This document shows positions 54,401 to 62,294 of a stretch of 64,000 nt of DNA, in pieces. Source of the stretch: Streptomyces griseus (GTDB taxonomy: Bacteria; Actinomycetota; Actinomycetes; Streptomycetales; Streptomycetaceae); the NCBI RefSeq assembly GCF_900460065.1, contig NZ_UAVD01000032.1:186001-250000 (forward strand), read 5' to 3'. Made by a program: the position numbers and the translations under genes. Numbering within the stretch: the stretch's first letter is position 1; every line of letters begins with the position of its first letter. The notes beneath the pieces are model-generated. The model saw only the letters and a program-made list of their open reading frames with translations, had not been told where the DNA came from and did no database searches.

Positions 54401-54956
54401 GCACGTGCTGTCCGACAAGGCCGACTCCTCGATCTCCCAGCTCATGGGCGGGGACTACGGCGACGGCGCCATCGTCACCGTCGGCGGCATCATCTCCGGC
54501 CTCCAGCGCAAGATGACCAAGCAGGGCAACGCCTGGGCCATCGCCACCGTCGAGGACCTGGCCGGCTCCATCGAGTGCATGTTCTTCCCCGCCACCTACC
54601 AGCTGGTCTCCACCCAGCTCGTCGAGGACACCGTCGTCTTCGTCAAGGGACGGCTCGACAAGCGCGAGGACGTGCCCCGGCTGGTCGCCATGGAGATGCA
54701 GGTCCCCGACATCTCCAACGCCGGGACCAACGCGCCCGTCGTCCTCACCATCCCCACCGTGAAGATCACCCCGCCCATGGTCACCCGGCTCGGCGAGGTG
54801 CTCAGCCACCACCGGGGCGACACCGAGGTGCGCATCAGGCTCCAGGGCCCCCGCAAGACCACCGTCCTGCGGCTCGACCGGCACCGGGTGAAGGCCGATT
54901 CGGCCCTCTTCGGCGACCTGAAGGTGCTGCTCGGCCCGGCCTGCCTGGCCGGCTGA
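51420..54956 (+). CDS. dnaE: DNA polymerase III subunit alpha
   Basis: 1178 aa, DnaE1 type, the replicative polymerase. The PHP domain starts at once (FTHLHVHTQYSLLDGAARLKDMFEA, in parts; HxH). Polymerase catalytic Asp triad in P416-D-V-D-I-D421-F; PGRGSAAGSIVAYAMGITDLDPI in the palm. Fingers/beta-binding regions follow, then an OB fold (VTVGGIISGLQRKMTKQGNAWAIATVEDL, in parts). The GTG at 51420 follows GGAGG (51404-51408). Terminator at 54981-55024. Confidence 0.96.
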   Translation: MTKPPFTHLHVHTQYSLLDGAARLKDMFEAANEMGMTHIAMTDHGNLHGAYDFFHSAKKADVTPIIGIEAYVAPESRKHKRKVQWGQPHQKRDDVSGSGGYTHKTIWASNKTGLHNLFRLSSDAYAEGWLQKWPRMDKETISQWSEGLIASTGCPSGEVQTRLRLGQFDEAVQAASDYKDIFGEGRYFLELMDHGIEIERRVRDGLLEIGKKLNIPPLVTNDSHYTYAHEATAHDALLCIQTGKNLSDPDRFRFDGTGYYLKTTDEMYAVDSSDAWQEGCANTLLVAQQIDTTGMFEAKNLMPKFEIPDGFTEVTWFQEEVRVGMARRFPNGVPDDRQKQVEYEMDIIIQMGFPGYFLVVADFIMWAKNNGIAVGPGRGSAAGSIVAYAMGITDLDPIEHGLIFERFLNPERVSMPDVDIDFDERRRVEVIRYVTEKYGADKVAMIGTYGKIKAKNAIKDSARVLGYPYAMGDRLTKAMPADVLGKGIDLNGITDPKHPRYSEAGEIRGMYESEPDVKKVIDTAKGVEGLVRQMGVHAAGVIMSSEPIVDHAPVWVRHTDGVTITQWDYPQCESLGLLKMDFLGLRNLTIMDDAIKMVKSNKGIDLEMLALPLDDPKTYELLCRGDTLGVFQFDGGPMRSLLRQMQPDNFEDISAVSALYRPGPMGMNSHTNYAERKNGRQEITPIHPELEEPLKEVLGLTYGLIVYQEQVQKAAQIVAGYSLGEADILRRVMGKKKPEELAKNFVLFEKGAKEKGFSDAAIKSLWDVLVPFAGYAFNKAHSSAYGLVTYWTAYLKANYPAEYMAALLTSVKDDKDKSAVYLNECRRMGIKVLPPNVNESLSNFAAQGDDVILFGLTAIRNVGQNVVDSIIRSRKAKGKYSTFPDFLDKVEAVVCNKRTVESLIKAGAFDEMGHTRKGLVAHHEPMIDNVVQVKRKEAEGQFDLFGGGEEESGEPGFGLDVEFSDIEWEKAYLLAQEREMLGLYVSDHPLFGLEHVLSDKADSSISQLMGGDYGDGAIVTVGGIISGLQRKMTKQGNAWAIATVEDLAGSIECMFFPATYQLVSTQLVEDTVVFVKGRLDKREDVPRLVAMEMQVPDISNAGTNAPVVLTIPTVKITPPMVTRLGEVLSHHRGDTEVRIRLQGPRKTTVLRLDRHRVKADSALFGDLKVLLGPACLAG

Positions 54957-54980
54957 GCCCCGGCCGGATCACCCGGACCA

Positions 54981-55024
54981 CGACGAGAGGGGCGCCCCGC
55001 CGATGCGGGACGCCCCTCTCGTCG
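54981..55024. terminator. bidirectional terminator between dnaE and a small minus-strand gene
   Basis: CGACGAGAGGGGCG (54981-54994) pairs with CGCCCCTCTCGTCG (55011-55024) and, after a C/A mismatch, CCCGC with GCGGG around CGAT. Confidence 0.85.
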
Positions 55025-55058
55025 TCAACGCCTGTCTCTACCGCACGCGGCCGACGGG

Positions 55059-55238
55059 TCAGTTGTGGCCGAAGCGCCGCTGGTGCTTGCGGGCCACGTC
55101 GGACGGGCTGCCCTGGGCCTGCGCCTGCGGCTGGTTCTGCGACTCGTACGCCGTCGACTTGGCCTGCTCCGCGCCACGCTCCGACGCGGACGCGCGGTCG
55201 TGCTGGCTGCCCTGCTTGCGGTTCTTGTTCTTGGCCAT
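55059..55238 (-). CDS. small basic, Gln-rich conserved protein (59 aa)
   Basis: MAKNKNRKQGSQHDRASASE is the N-terminus; the whole protein is hydrophilic, rich in Gln, Ala, Ser, Lys and Arg, with a tail ending RRFGHN. No hydrophobic core, so probably disordered or nucleic-acid bound. ATG 55238 is preceded by AGGAGG (minus strand) with good spacing. Similar short basic proteins occur at this place in Streptomyces as I recall; function unknown. Confidence 0.75.
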   Translation of the reverse strand: MAKNKNRKQGSQHDRASASERGAEQAKSTAYESQNQPQAQAQGSPSDVARKHQRRFGHN

Positions 55239-55361
55239 GGTGAATGCCTCCTGTGGGGAATCCTGGGGGGCCAGGACCGCTGTCAGACTCACATAGCGCC
55301 GCAAACACCGCATGTTGGATCATTACCGTGCGTAGCGGTTTCCGCGGTGGGGGCCGTTCCG

Positions 55362-55433
55362 CCGCCCCTTCCCGTCCCCCTCGCCCCGCCCCTTCCCGTC
55401 CCCCTCGCCCCGCCCTTTCCCGTCCCCCCGACG
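55362..55433. repeat. three tandem copies of a 24-bp pyrimidine-rich unit
   Basis: Copies at 55362-55385 and 55386-55409 are identical; 55410-55433 differs at a few positions. The unit reads CCGCCCCTTCCCGTCCC and a CCTCGCC-like end. It lies in the 382-base gap between the small basic gene and the NYN gene. A strongly pyrimidine-biased strand; slippage-prone. No gene is convincing in the rest of the gap. Confidence 0.7.
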
Positions 55434-55620
55434 CCCTGTGCGCAGCGCCCCTCCTCGCCCCTCGCCCTCCCTGCCCTCTTCCTTTCCGGATCCGCCACGC
55501 CGATGATCCAGTTCCGGCCGTTAACCCCCGCGCGGTCGGGCAGACTCGAAAGAAACCCTGGGTAAGCGGACCCGGTCATCGAGGAGCGGGCCGCCGAAAC
55601 GTTCCCGAATTCGGAAGAGG

Positions 55621-56886
55621 GTGGAACGCGTGGACCGTTGCGTCGTCCTGGTGGACGCCGGCTACTTGCTGGGCGCAGCCGCGAGCCTGCTGGCCGGAGA
55701 GCCCGCCCGTTCCCGCATCACCGTCGACCACGCGGCCCTCATCCAGGGGCTGCGCGAGCGCGCCGAGGCCGACACTCAACAGCCCCTGCTGCGCATCTAC
55801 TGGTTCGACGGCGCCCCCGACCGGGTGCCCCAGCCCGAGCACCGCCGACTCCGCGTGATGCCCCGCGTGACCGTCCGGCTCGGCGCCCTGACCCGCAGCG
55901 ACGGGCGCTGGGCACAGAAGGGCGTCGACGCCGCCATGCACGCCGAGCTGACCGAACTGGCGAGGAACCGCGCCTGCTCCGACGTGGTCCTGGTGACCGG
56001 GGACGGCGATCTGCTGCCCGGTCTGATGTCCGCCAAGGAACACGGGGTCGCCGTCCACCTCTGGGCCGTGCAGGCCGCCGACGGCGACTACAACCAGTCC
56101 GAGGACCTCGTCGCCGAGGCCGACGAACGGCGCGTCCTCGACCGGGCCTGGATCACCAAGGCCGTACGCGCCAAGGACCTCGGCGGCCCCTGCGCCCCGC
56201 CGCCCGCCCCGCGCCCCGAGATCGCCGCGATCCTCTCCGCACCCCTGCCGGAGGCCGCCCTCGCCGCCTCCGCCGAACGCGCCTCCGAGGCCCAGGCCGC
56301 CGCGGCCCGCAGCGGCGCGCCCGCCCCCGCAGAGAACACCCCCGCCACCCCCGACGCCCCGTCCGCCCCCGGCCACAAGACCGTCCCCACCCCCAAGGAC
56401 CTGGCCGCGCTGCGCGCCCACGCCACCCACCCGGACCGCCAGCACCCGCCCCAGCCCGGGGGCGCCACGCTGCGCTGGTCCTCCGACAAGGGGTGGGTGG
56501 AGCGGGGCGGGCCCCTCGGCGAGCCGGCCGAGACCGCGTCCCTGCCCACCCTCGCCCAGGTCACCACCGCCGAACAGCGCTGGGCGGACCGGGAGGAGGA
56601 CATCACCACCGTCGGCGGCGACCCCTTCGAGGTGGGCCAGGTCTTCGCCCGCCGCTGGATGGAGCGCCTGCCGGAAACCGTCCGCCTGCAGAGACTCTCC
56701 ACCCTGTACCCGCGCATCCCGCACCGGATCGACGGCGAACTGCTGCGGTACGCGGCCCGCTTCGGGCTCCTCGCCCACAAGGACGACCAGATCGACGAGC
56801 ACGACCGCTACGCGATCCGGGCCGGCTTCTGGCGGGAGATCGACGTGCGGGCCGCCGCCGAGCACGTACCGGCGGGGGAGCAGTAG
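55621..56886 (+). CDS. NYN domain protein (predicted PIN-like ribonuclease)
   Basis: 421 aa. N-terminal NYN domain: VVLVDAGYLLGAA (first Asp), IYWFDGAPD, KGVDAAMHAEL (conserved Asp) and SDVVLVTGDGDLLPGL, together the acidic residues of a metal-dependent nuclease. The middle (about 195-265) is an Ala/Pro-rich linker; the C-terminus (RWMERLPETVRLQRLSTLYPRIPHRIDGELLRYA, in parts) resembles a domain that often follows NYN in actinobacteria. Start at 55621 is a GTG immediately after GAAGAGG; the GTG at 55630 has better spacing for the AAGAGGG site. Confidence 0.85.
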   Translation: MERVDRCVVLVDAGYLLGAAASLLAGEPARSRITVDHAALIQGLRERAEADTQQPLLRIYWFDGAPDRVPQPEHRRLRVMPRVTVRLGALTRSDGRWAQKGVDAAMHAELTELARNRACSDVVLVTGDGDLLPGLMSAKEHGVAVHLWAVQAADGDYNQSEDLVAEADERRVLDRAWITKAVRAKDLGGPCAPPPAPRPEIAAILSAPLPEAALAASAERASEAQAAAARSGAPAPAENTPATPDAPSAPGHKTVPTPKDLAALRAHATHPDRQHPPQPGGATLRWSSDKGWVERGGPLGEPAETASLPTLAQVTTAEQRWADREEDITTVGGDPFEVGQVFARRWMERLPETVRLQRLSTLYPRIPHRIDGELLRYAARFGLLAHKDDQIDEHDRYAIRAGFWREIDVRAAAEHVPAGEQ

Positions 56887-56968
56887 CCCCGCGGCCTCCC
56901 GCGGCGCCCGGCGACGCGGGTGGCCCCGGACGCGAACCGGGGCATGTGACCCCGTACCCTCGTACCTC

Positions 56969-57994
56969 GTGAGTACGGGCACTGCACAGGCGCAGAGGGA
57001 CACCGGCACCGTGTGCGCGGTGCGCGATCTGGTCAAGACCTATCCCGCCGTCCGAGGCCGCCGGGGCACTCCCGCGGCGCCCGAGGTCCGCGCCACCGAC
57101 AGCATCAGTCTGGACGTCGAGCGCGGCGAGATCTTCGGACTGCTCGGCCCCAACGGCGCCGGCAAGTCCACCCTGGTCCGCCAGCTCACCGGGCTGATGC
57201 GGCCCGACTCCGGCAGCGTCGAGGTGCTGGGCCACGACCTCGTGCGCCACCCCGAGCGGGCCTCCCGGCTGATCGGCTACCTGGGGCAGGAGTCCACCGC
57301 CCTCGACGAACTGACCGTCTCGCTCGCCGCCGAGACCACCGGACGGCTGCGCGGTCTCGCCGTTCGGGACGCGCGCGCCGAGCGCGACGCGGTCCTGGAG
57401 GAGCTGGGCCTCACCGCGATCGCCGGGCGGCCCCTGAAGAAGCTCTCCGGCGGTCAGCGACGGCTCGCCTGCTTCGCCGCCGCCCTGGTCGGCGACCGGC
57501 CCGTCCTCGTCCTCGACGAACCCACCACCGGAATGGACCCGGTCGCCCGCCGCGCCGTCTGGGCCGCCGTCGACCGCCGCCGGGCGGAGCGCGGCGCCAC
57601 GGTCCTGCTGGTCACCCACAACGTGATCGAGGCCGAGACCGTCCTCGACCGGGTCGCCGTCCTCGAACGCGGCCGGGTCATCGCCTGCGACACCCCCGCC
57701 GGGCTCAAGGAGCAGGTCGCCGGGGAGGTGCGCGTCGAGCTCGTCTGGCGTGAACGGGCCCCGCTGGACGTCCCCGAGGTGGCGGCCCTGCGCCCGTCCG
57801 CCCAGGAGTCCGGGCGGCGCTGGGTGCTGCGCCTCGGACCGGACGAGGCGCGGGCCGCGGTCGCCGCGGTGACGGGCGGCGCGGCCTTCGCCGCGCTCGA
57901 CGATTTCACCCTGGCCACGCCCAGCCTGGAGGATGTCTATCTCGCCCTCGGGGGAGACGCGGCCGATGCGACCAAGGGGCTGGTTAAGGCGTGA
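56969..57994 (+). CDS. ABC transporter ATP-binding protein
   Basis: 341 aa. Walker A GPNGAGKST (in LFGLLGPNGAGKSTLVRQ), Q-loop GYLGQEST, signature LSGGQRRLA, Walker B VLVLDEPTTGMDP, H-loop TVLLVTHN. A C-terminal domain of ~110 residues follows, as in DrrA-type exporters. Partner: the permease gene 97 bases downstream, with a bridging mini-ORF between. Substrate unknown. Confidence 0.93.
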   Translation: MSTGTAQAQRDTGTVCAVRDLVKTYPAVRGRRGTPAAPEVRATDSISLDVERGEIFGLLGPNGAGKSTLVRQLTGLMRPDSGSVEVLGHDLVRHPERASRLIGYLGQESTALDELTVSLAAETTGRLRGLAVRDARAERDAVLEELGLTAIAGRPLKKLSGGQRRLACFAAALVGDRPVLVLDEPTTGMDPVARRAVWAAVDRRRAERGATVLLVTHNVIEAETVLDRVAVLERGRVIACDTPAGLKEQVAGEVRVELVWRERAPLDVPEVAALRPSAQESGRRWVLRLGPDEARAAVAAVTGGAAFAALDDFTLATPSLEDVYLALGGDAADATKGLVKA

Positions 57995-58095
57995 GGGGCG
58001 TGGGCAGCGTGATGGGGGTGACCGCGGTGCGCGTACGCGGCGGTTCGGACGTGAGGGACGCAATGGACCTGTCTCAGGGGGGCAGCCGCAGGTGA
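57991..58095 (+). other. bridging mini-ORF between ABC ATPase and permease (34 codons)
   Basis: GTG at 57991 overlaps the ATPase stop (GTGA); 34 codons later TGA (58093-58095) overlaps the permease GTG at 58092 (GTGA). Begins VRGVGSVMGVTAVRVRGG. This is the same arrangement as at 20650-20694. No clear Shine-Dalgarno of its own; initiation would rely on coupling. It could be chance. Confidence 0.3.
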
Positions 58096-58934
58096 CGAGC
58101 ATCATTCCGGCCAGGACAGCGCCGTCGAGCGCCCGGCCCGCGCCCGGCACCCCCGGTACCGGCCCCGCCCGCACGGTCTCCGCCCCCCTCGCGCCGCGCG
58201 CCCGGCTGCTGCCCTCGCTGGCCGCCGTCTACCGCGCCCAGCTCTCCCGGGCGCGCGTCGCCCGGATCCCGCTCCTGTTCGTGGCGACCTTCCAGTCCGT
58301 CGGGATCATGATCCTCATGCGGGGCGTCGTGGACGGCGGTGCGGAGGCCCGCGCGGTGGTCGCGGGATCCAGCGTCCTGGTCGTCGCGTTCGTCGCGCTC
58401 AACCTGCTCGCCCAGTACTTCGGGCAGCTGCGGGCGGGCGGCGGGCTCGACCACTACGCCACCCTGCCGGTGCCGCCCGCCGCCGTGGTGCTCGGCGCGG
58501 CGGCGGCCTACGCCTCGTTCACCGTGCCCGGCACGGTCTTCACGGCGATCACCGGAAGCGTGCTGTTCCAGCTGCCGATGACCCATCTGTGGGTCCTGGT
58601 GGCCGTCGTCCCGCTCTCCGGCGCCGCCCTCGCCGGTCTCGGCGCGGCGCTCGGACTGCTCGCCCCGCGCCCGGAGCTGGCCACCCTGCTGGGCCAGCTG
58701 GGGATGTCCGCGGCCCTGCTGCTCGGGGTGCTGCCGGCCGAGCGGCTGCCGGAGCCGGTGGGATGGGCGCGTGACCTGCTGCCCTCGACCTACGGGGTCG
58801 AGGCGCTGGCCCGGTCCTTCGACGCCCGCCCGGACTGGGGTCTCATCGCGTTCTTCCTCGCGATCTGCGCGGCGGTGGGGGTTCTCTCGCTGGCCGCGGC
58901 GACGTGGGCGTACCGGCGGGCCGCCGTACGGTAG
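58092..58934 (+). CDS. ABC-2 type transporter permease
   Basis: 280 aa, six membrane helices. After a Pro/Ala-rich N-terminus, features include YRAQLSRARVARIPLLFVATFQSVGIMILMRGVV and the conserved ABC-2 end RLPEPVGWARDLLPSTYGVEALARSF. Partner of the upstream ATPase as a DrrAB-like exporter. GTG 58092 overlaps a mini-ORF stop; AGGGGGGC lies about 10 bases upstream. Confidence 0.9.
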   Translation: MTSIIPARTAPSSARPAPGTPGTGPARTVSAPLAPRARLLPSLAAVYRAQLSRARVARIPLLFVATFQSVGIMILMRGVVDGGAEARAVVAGSSVLVVAFVALNLLAQYFGQLRAGGGLDHYATLPVPPAAVVLGAAAAYASFTVPGTVFTAITGSVLFQLPMTHLWVLVAVVPLSGAALAGLGAALGLLAPRPELATLLGQLGMSAALLLGVLPAERLPEPVGWARDLLPSTYGVEALARSFDARPDWGLIAFFLAICAAVGVLSLAAATWAYRRAAVR

Positions 58935-58990
58935 GACCGGCCGCGGCATCCGGTGAGGCGCCTCACCGGGTGGCCTGGCACGATGGCACG

Positions 58991-59701
58991 GTGACCGCAC
59001 CTCTGACGCCGCCTCACCAGCCCGGCCCCCACGACCCGTGGCAGGCCCCGCCCTCGGGCTCCCATCCAGCGCCCTCCGAGGGCCGCACGGACAACCCCGA
59101 CACGGCCACGGAGCTCCGTCAGGCCGCGGTCGTCCTGGTCGCGGTCGCGCTCGCGGGGATCGTGCTCGGACTGCTGTGGCTCTGGCTGGCACCGCGTGTG
59201 CCGCTGGTCTCCGACGACACCGCCGTCTTCCTCAAGAACAGCGAGGGCGAGGAGGCGATCGGGGCGGACGGGACGTTCGTCCTGCTGGCCCTCGGCTTCG
59301 GCGCGCTCTCGGCCGCCGCCGTCTTCTGGCGGCTGCGTCGCGGGGGCGTCCTCGTGGTCGTGGGTCTGGCGCTGGGCTCGCTGCTCGCCGCGCTGATCGC
59401 GTGGCGGGTCGGCGTCTGGCTGGGACCGTCGTCCGACGTGGTGGCGCGGGCCCGGGAGGCCGGCCGGGGCGTGACCTTCGACGCGCCGCTGGAGCTGCAC
59501 TCGGTGTGGGTGGCGGTGCTGGCGTGGCCCTTCGCGGCGATGGGGATCCACCTGCTGCTCACGGCGGCGTTCGGGCCACGGGACGTGGAGCCGGACTGGT
59601 CGGGGTATGCGGGGTACTACGACGGGCCGGTGCAGGGGCCCCTGGCGGGTCCGGGGTCCGGGTCGTCGCCGTCGCCGCCCGCGGGTGGCGACAGGACCTA
59701 G
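58991..59701 (+). CDS. membrane protein, probably DUF2567-like
   Basis: 236 aa. A Pro/Gly-rich N-terminus (1-40), then four hydrophobic segments (about 44-64, 91-110, 116-138, 165-190) and a Gly/Ser/Pro-rich tail. The segment LAPRVPLVSDDTAVFLKNSEGEEAIGADGTFVLL between helices 1 and 2 resembles DUF2567 proteins of actinobacteria; I am not sure of this assignment. GTG 58991; no good Shine-Dalgarno. It follows the permease by 56 bases on the same strand. Confidence 0.65.
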   Translation: MTAPLTPPHQPGPHDPWQAPPSGSHPAPSEGRTDNPDTATELRQAAVVLVAVALAGIVLGLLWLWLAPRVPLVSDDTAVFLKNSEGEEAIGADGTFVLLALGFGALSAAAVFWRLRRGGVLVVVGLALGSLLAALIAWRVGVWLGPSSDVVARAREAGRGVTFDAPLELHSVWVAVLAWPFAAMGIHLLLTAAFGPRDVEPDWSGYAGYYDGPVQGPLAGPGSGSSPSPPAGGDRT

Positions 59702-59747
59702 GCGTAGTGACCCGCAGGGTTGTTGACGCGGCTGATCGGGGGCCGGA

Positions 59748-60248
59748 CTACGCCCGCGCGATCTCCGCGAACGTCGCCCCCGTCAGTTCCGCCAGGTCCG
59801 TCGCCGCGAGCTCGACCTCCAGGCCCCGCCGCCCCGCCGACACGCAGATGGTGGAGTGGGCGCGCGCCGACGCGTCCAGCACCGTGCGCAGGCGCTTGCG
59901 CTGGCCCAGGGGGGAGATGCCGCCCCGGACATAGCCCGTCGTGCGTTCCGCCGCCGCCGGGTCCGCCATCGCGGCGCGCTTGCCGCCCACCGCGGCGGCC
60001 AGGGCCTTGAGGTCCAGGGAGCCGGCCACCGGGACCACCGCGACCGTCAGGGCGCCGTCCACGTCCGCCACCAGGGTCTTGAAGACCCGGTCGGGGGAGA
60101 CGCCCAGGGCCTCGGCGGCTTCCTCCCCGTAGGAGGGGGAGGCCGGGTCGTGGTCGTAGGCGTGGACGGTGAAGGAGGTGCCGGCCGCGGTCAGGGCGAC
60201 CGTGGCCGGGGTGCCGCCCGACTGCTGCTTCTTGGATTTCTTCGCCAA
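59748..60248 (-). CDS. ybaK: YbaK/EbsC-type aminoacyl-tRNA deacylase (Cys-tRNA-Pro)
   Basis: 166 aa. INS-family editing domain with FTVHAYDHDP, SPDRVFKTLVADVDG (conserved Lys), VPVAGSLDLKALAAAVGGKRAAMADP, GYVRGGISPLGQRKRL and ICVSAGRRGLEVEL. Hydrolyses mis-aminoacylated Cys-tRNA-Pro. Starts at TTG (60248): L-A-K-K-S-K-K in the reading, giving the usual length; 16 bases behind a LON-domain gene with the same direction. Confidence 0.92.
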   Translation of the reverse strand: MAKKSKKQQSGGTPATVALTAAGTSFTVHAYDHDPASPSYGEEAAEALGVSPDRVFKTLVADVDGALTVAVVPVAGSLDLKALAAAVGGKRAAMADPAAAERTTGYVRGGISPLGQRKRLRTVLDASARAHSTICVSAGRRGLEVELAATDLAELTGATFAEIARA

Positions 60249-60264
60249 CGGGGGCCGGTCCTCG

Positions 60265-61029
60265 TCAGTTGGGGTGGGTGGGGGCCCGGGTCAGGTCGGT
60301 CGCGGGCAGCGAGGGCAGGTGCCGGATGACCGCGGTCTCCTTGCGCAGCAGCGTCAGCTCCTCGCGCAGTCGGGTCGCCGTGTCCGGGGCCTGGAGCAGG
60401 CGCTGCTTGGTGGGCACGTCCAGGACGGTCGCCGCCGCGACCAGGTAGGAGATCACGGACGGGTCGTCGGGGAGGTCGGCTCCGGTCGCCAGGGAGCGTT
60501 CGCTCGCCCCGGCCAGCCGCTTCTGGTAGGTGCGGAAGGCCCGCAGGACGCCCTCGGCGAGCGCTCCCGCCTCGTCCCCCCGGTCCTCGCCCGGCGGTTC
60601 CTCGGTCAGCTCCTCGACCTCGGCGGTCAGATACGCGCCGCTCGCCTCGACGGACAGCAGCCTGACCCGGGTGGTGCCGGTGGCCAGGACCTCGAAGCTG
60701 CCGTCGGCGCGCTCGCGGATCGTCGCCGCGTCCGCGACGCAGCCGACCCGGTGGAAGGTCTGGATCGGGTCGGGGCCGAAGCCCTCCGCCGGGGCGCGCT
60801 CGGGGGGCGGGGCGGCGGCGACGGTGTCCGGCATGCCGGTGGCCGTCGGGGCGGTCTCGCGGCCGTCGCGGATCGCGACCACGACGAAGCGGCGGGGTTC
60901 GTCCTCGTCGGTCTTCAGCAGCTCCCGCATCATGGCGCGATATCGCTCCTCGAAGACGTTGAGCGGCAGCACCAGGCCGGGGAACAGCACCGCGTTGAGC
61001 GGGAAAAGGGGAAGGCGGGCGGTGGTCAC
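60265..61029 (-). CDS. LON peptidase substrate-binding domain protein
   Basis: 254 aa, the N-terminal domain of Lon without an ATPase or protease. Features: LPLFPLNAVLFPGLVLPLNVFEERYRAMM (in parts), IGCVA-like VGCVADAATIRER, GTTRVRLLSVEASGAYLTAEVE. A substrate-recognition protein; partner unknown. GTG 61029 (V-T-T-A-R-L-P-L-F). It may be co-transcribed with the downstream ybaK. Confidence 0.9.
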   Translation of the reverse strand: MTTARLPLFPLNAVLFPGLVLPLNVFEERYRAMMRELLKTDEDEPRRFVVVAIRDGRETAPTATGMPDTVAAAPPPERAPAEGFGPDPIQTFHRVGCVADAATIRERADGSFEVLATGTTRVRLLSVEASGAYLTAEVEELTEEPPGEDRGDEAGALAEGVLRAFRTYQKRLAGASERSLATGADLPDDPSVISYLVAAATVLDVPTKQRLLQAPDTATRLREELTLLRKETAVIRHLPSLPATDLTRAPTHPN

Positions 61030-61034
61030 AACGC

Positions 61035-62063
61035 TCAAGCGTAATGGCCCCGGGGGCGGGTGTGGTCGGCCCGGTTGCGCAAGGGGGTCAGGGAGGCCGC
61101 CTGGAGCCGTGCGCCGTCCCGCGCGTCCAGGAACCGGCCCAGCGCGTCGTCGGAGACCGACGACCACGGGAACGACGTCGCGTGCAGGCCGATCAGGTTG
61201 AACTGGTGCAGCGCCTCCGCCCAGCGGCACCGGGCGAGCAGGACGTAGGCGAGGAGGTTGCGGACCTCGGCCGGCCAGGGGTCGCCGGGCCGGTAGGCGG
61301 CGGAGAGCCTGATCGCCAGGTCGGCCGCCGCGTCGATCCGCTCCTCCAGCACGGAGGTGGTGCGGCCCGCCGCCTGGGTGTCCAGGATCAGCGCGAAGGC
61401 CGCCCGGACGGGGAGGGCCTGCACCAGCGAGTCGGGCAGCGCGTCCTCGGCGGCCTGCTCGGCGAAGTCGAAGCACTCGCGGTGCGAGCCGTACCATGCG
61501 GCGGAGAGGTACCTCAGCGCCGCCACATGGCAGCCGTAGTGGTGCGCGGAGCGCCGTACGGCCTGTTCCCACAGGGCTTCGAAGGCGGTGTGCGTGGCGT
61601 GGGTGCCCCGTGCGTGGTCCAGGGCGAGCCGCCACGGCACGGGGTCGCGCGGGTCCGCGTCGGCGGCGGCGGTGATCAGCGGTCCGACCTCGCGGAGCCG
61701 CTCCGCGCGGGCGGGCGACTCCCAGGCCCGGCGGACCGACAGCTCCGCCTTGACCAGCAGGGCGTCCGGGTCGCGCGGGGCGGCGGCCAGCCAGTCGACG
61801 AGCCAGCCGTCCCGCCCGCGGGCGAAGGCGACGAGCCGGCCGACGTAGCGGTCCCGGTTCTCCCAGTCGGCGGCGTCCCGGGTGGTGGCGAGCAGCTTGG
61901 CGGCGGGTTCGTAGTCGCCCAGGGCAGCGGCGACCAGCGCGGGAGAGAGCCGCTCGTCCGGGGCGTCGAGCAGCACCGCGTCATCCGCGGACCGTCCGGC
62001 GGACAGCGGAGGGCTGTGCCGGATCATGCGCGCGGTACTCAGCAGAGCGCGAAGGAATGCCAT
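61035..62063 (-). CDS. hypothetical protein, alpha-helical repeat-like
   Basis: 342 aa. Mostly helical with TPR-like pairs such as WRLALDHARGTHATHTAFEALWEQAV, HVAALRYLSAAWYGSHRECFDFAEQAAEDALP (in parts) and VRNLLAYVLLARCRWAEALHQFNLIG. No enzymatic motif. Starts of varying length are possible (ATG 62063, 62027); no strong Shine-Dalgarno. Lies just upstream (6 bases) of the LON-domain gene, so likely one transcript. The 231 bases beyond (62064-62294) hold no gene. Confidence 0.75.
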   Translation of the reverse strand: MAFLRALLSTARMIRHSPPLSAGRSADDAVLLDAPDERLSPALVAAALGDYEPAAKLLATTRDAADWENRDRYVGRLVAFARGRDGWLVDWLAAAPRDPDALLVKAELSVRRAWESPARAERLREVGPLITAAADADPRDPVPWRLALDHARGTHATHTAFEALWEQAVRRSAHHYGCHVAALRYLSAAWYGSHRECFDFAEQAAEDALPDSLVQALPVRAAFALILDTQAAGRTTSVLEERIDAAADLAIRLSAAYRPGDPWPAEVRNLLAYVLLARCRWAEALHQFNLIGLHATSFPWSSVSDDALGRFLDARDGARLQAASLTPLRNRADHTRPRGHYA

Positions 62064-62294
62064 GGTGCAGACCATTGAAAAGCGCTGGTGAGGGCCGCGC
62101 CAGAGGCGTGCTGTGAAGCTTCTGTGCCGAGTGGATGGGTTGTATCGGACCGGGTCAAGAAAGGGCAAAGGAAATGCCCTTCGCTGGCTTGATCACACCC
62201 TTCCGTGACGCCCGTCCGACCCTCCGGCCACACGGTGCGGGCGGTCGGTCCCCTGGCCCCGACCGCCCACGGCCGCGAGAAGCGTCCTCCGGAG

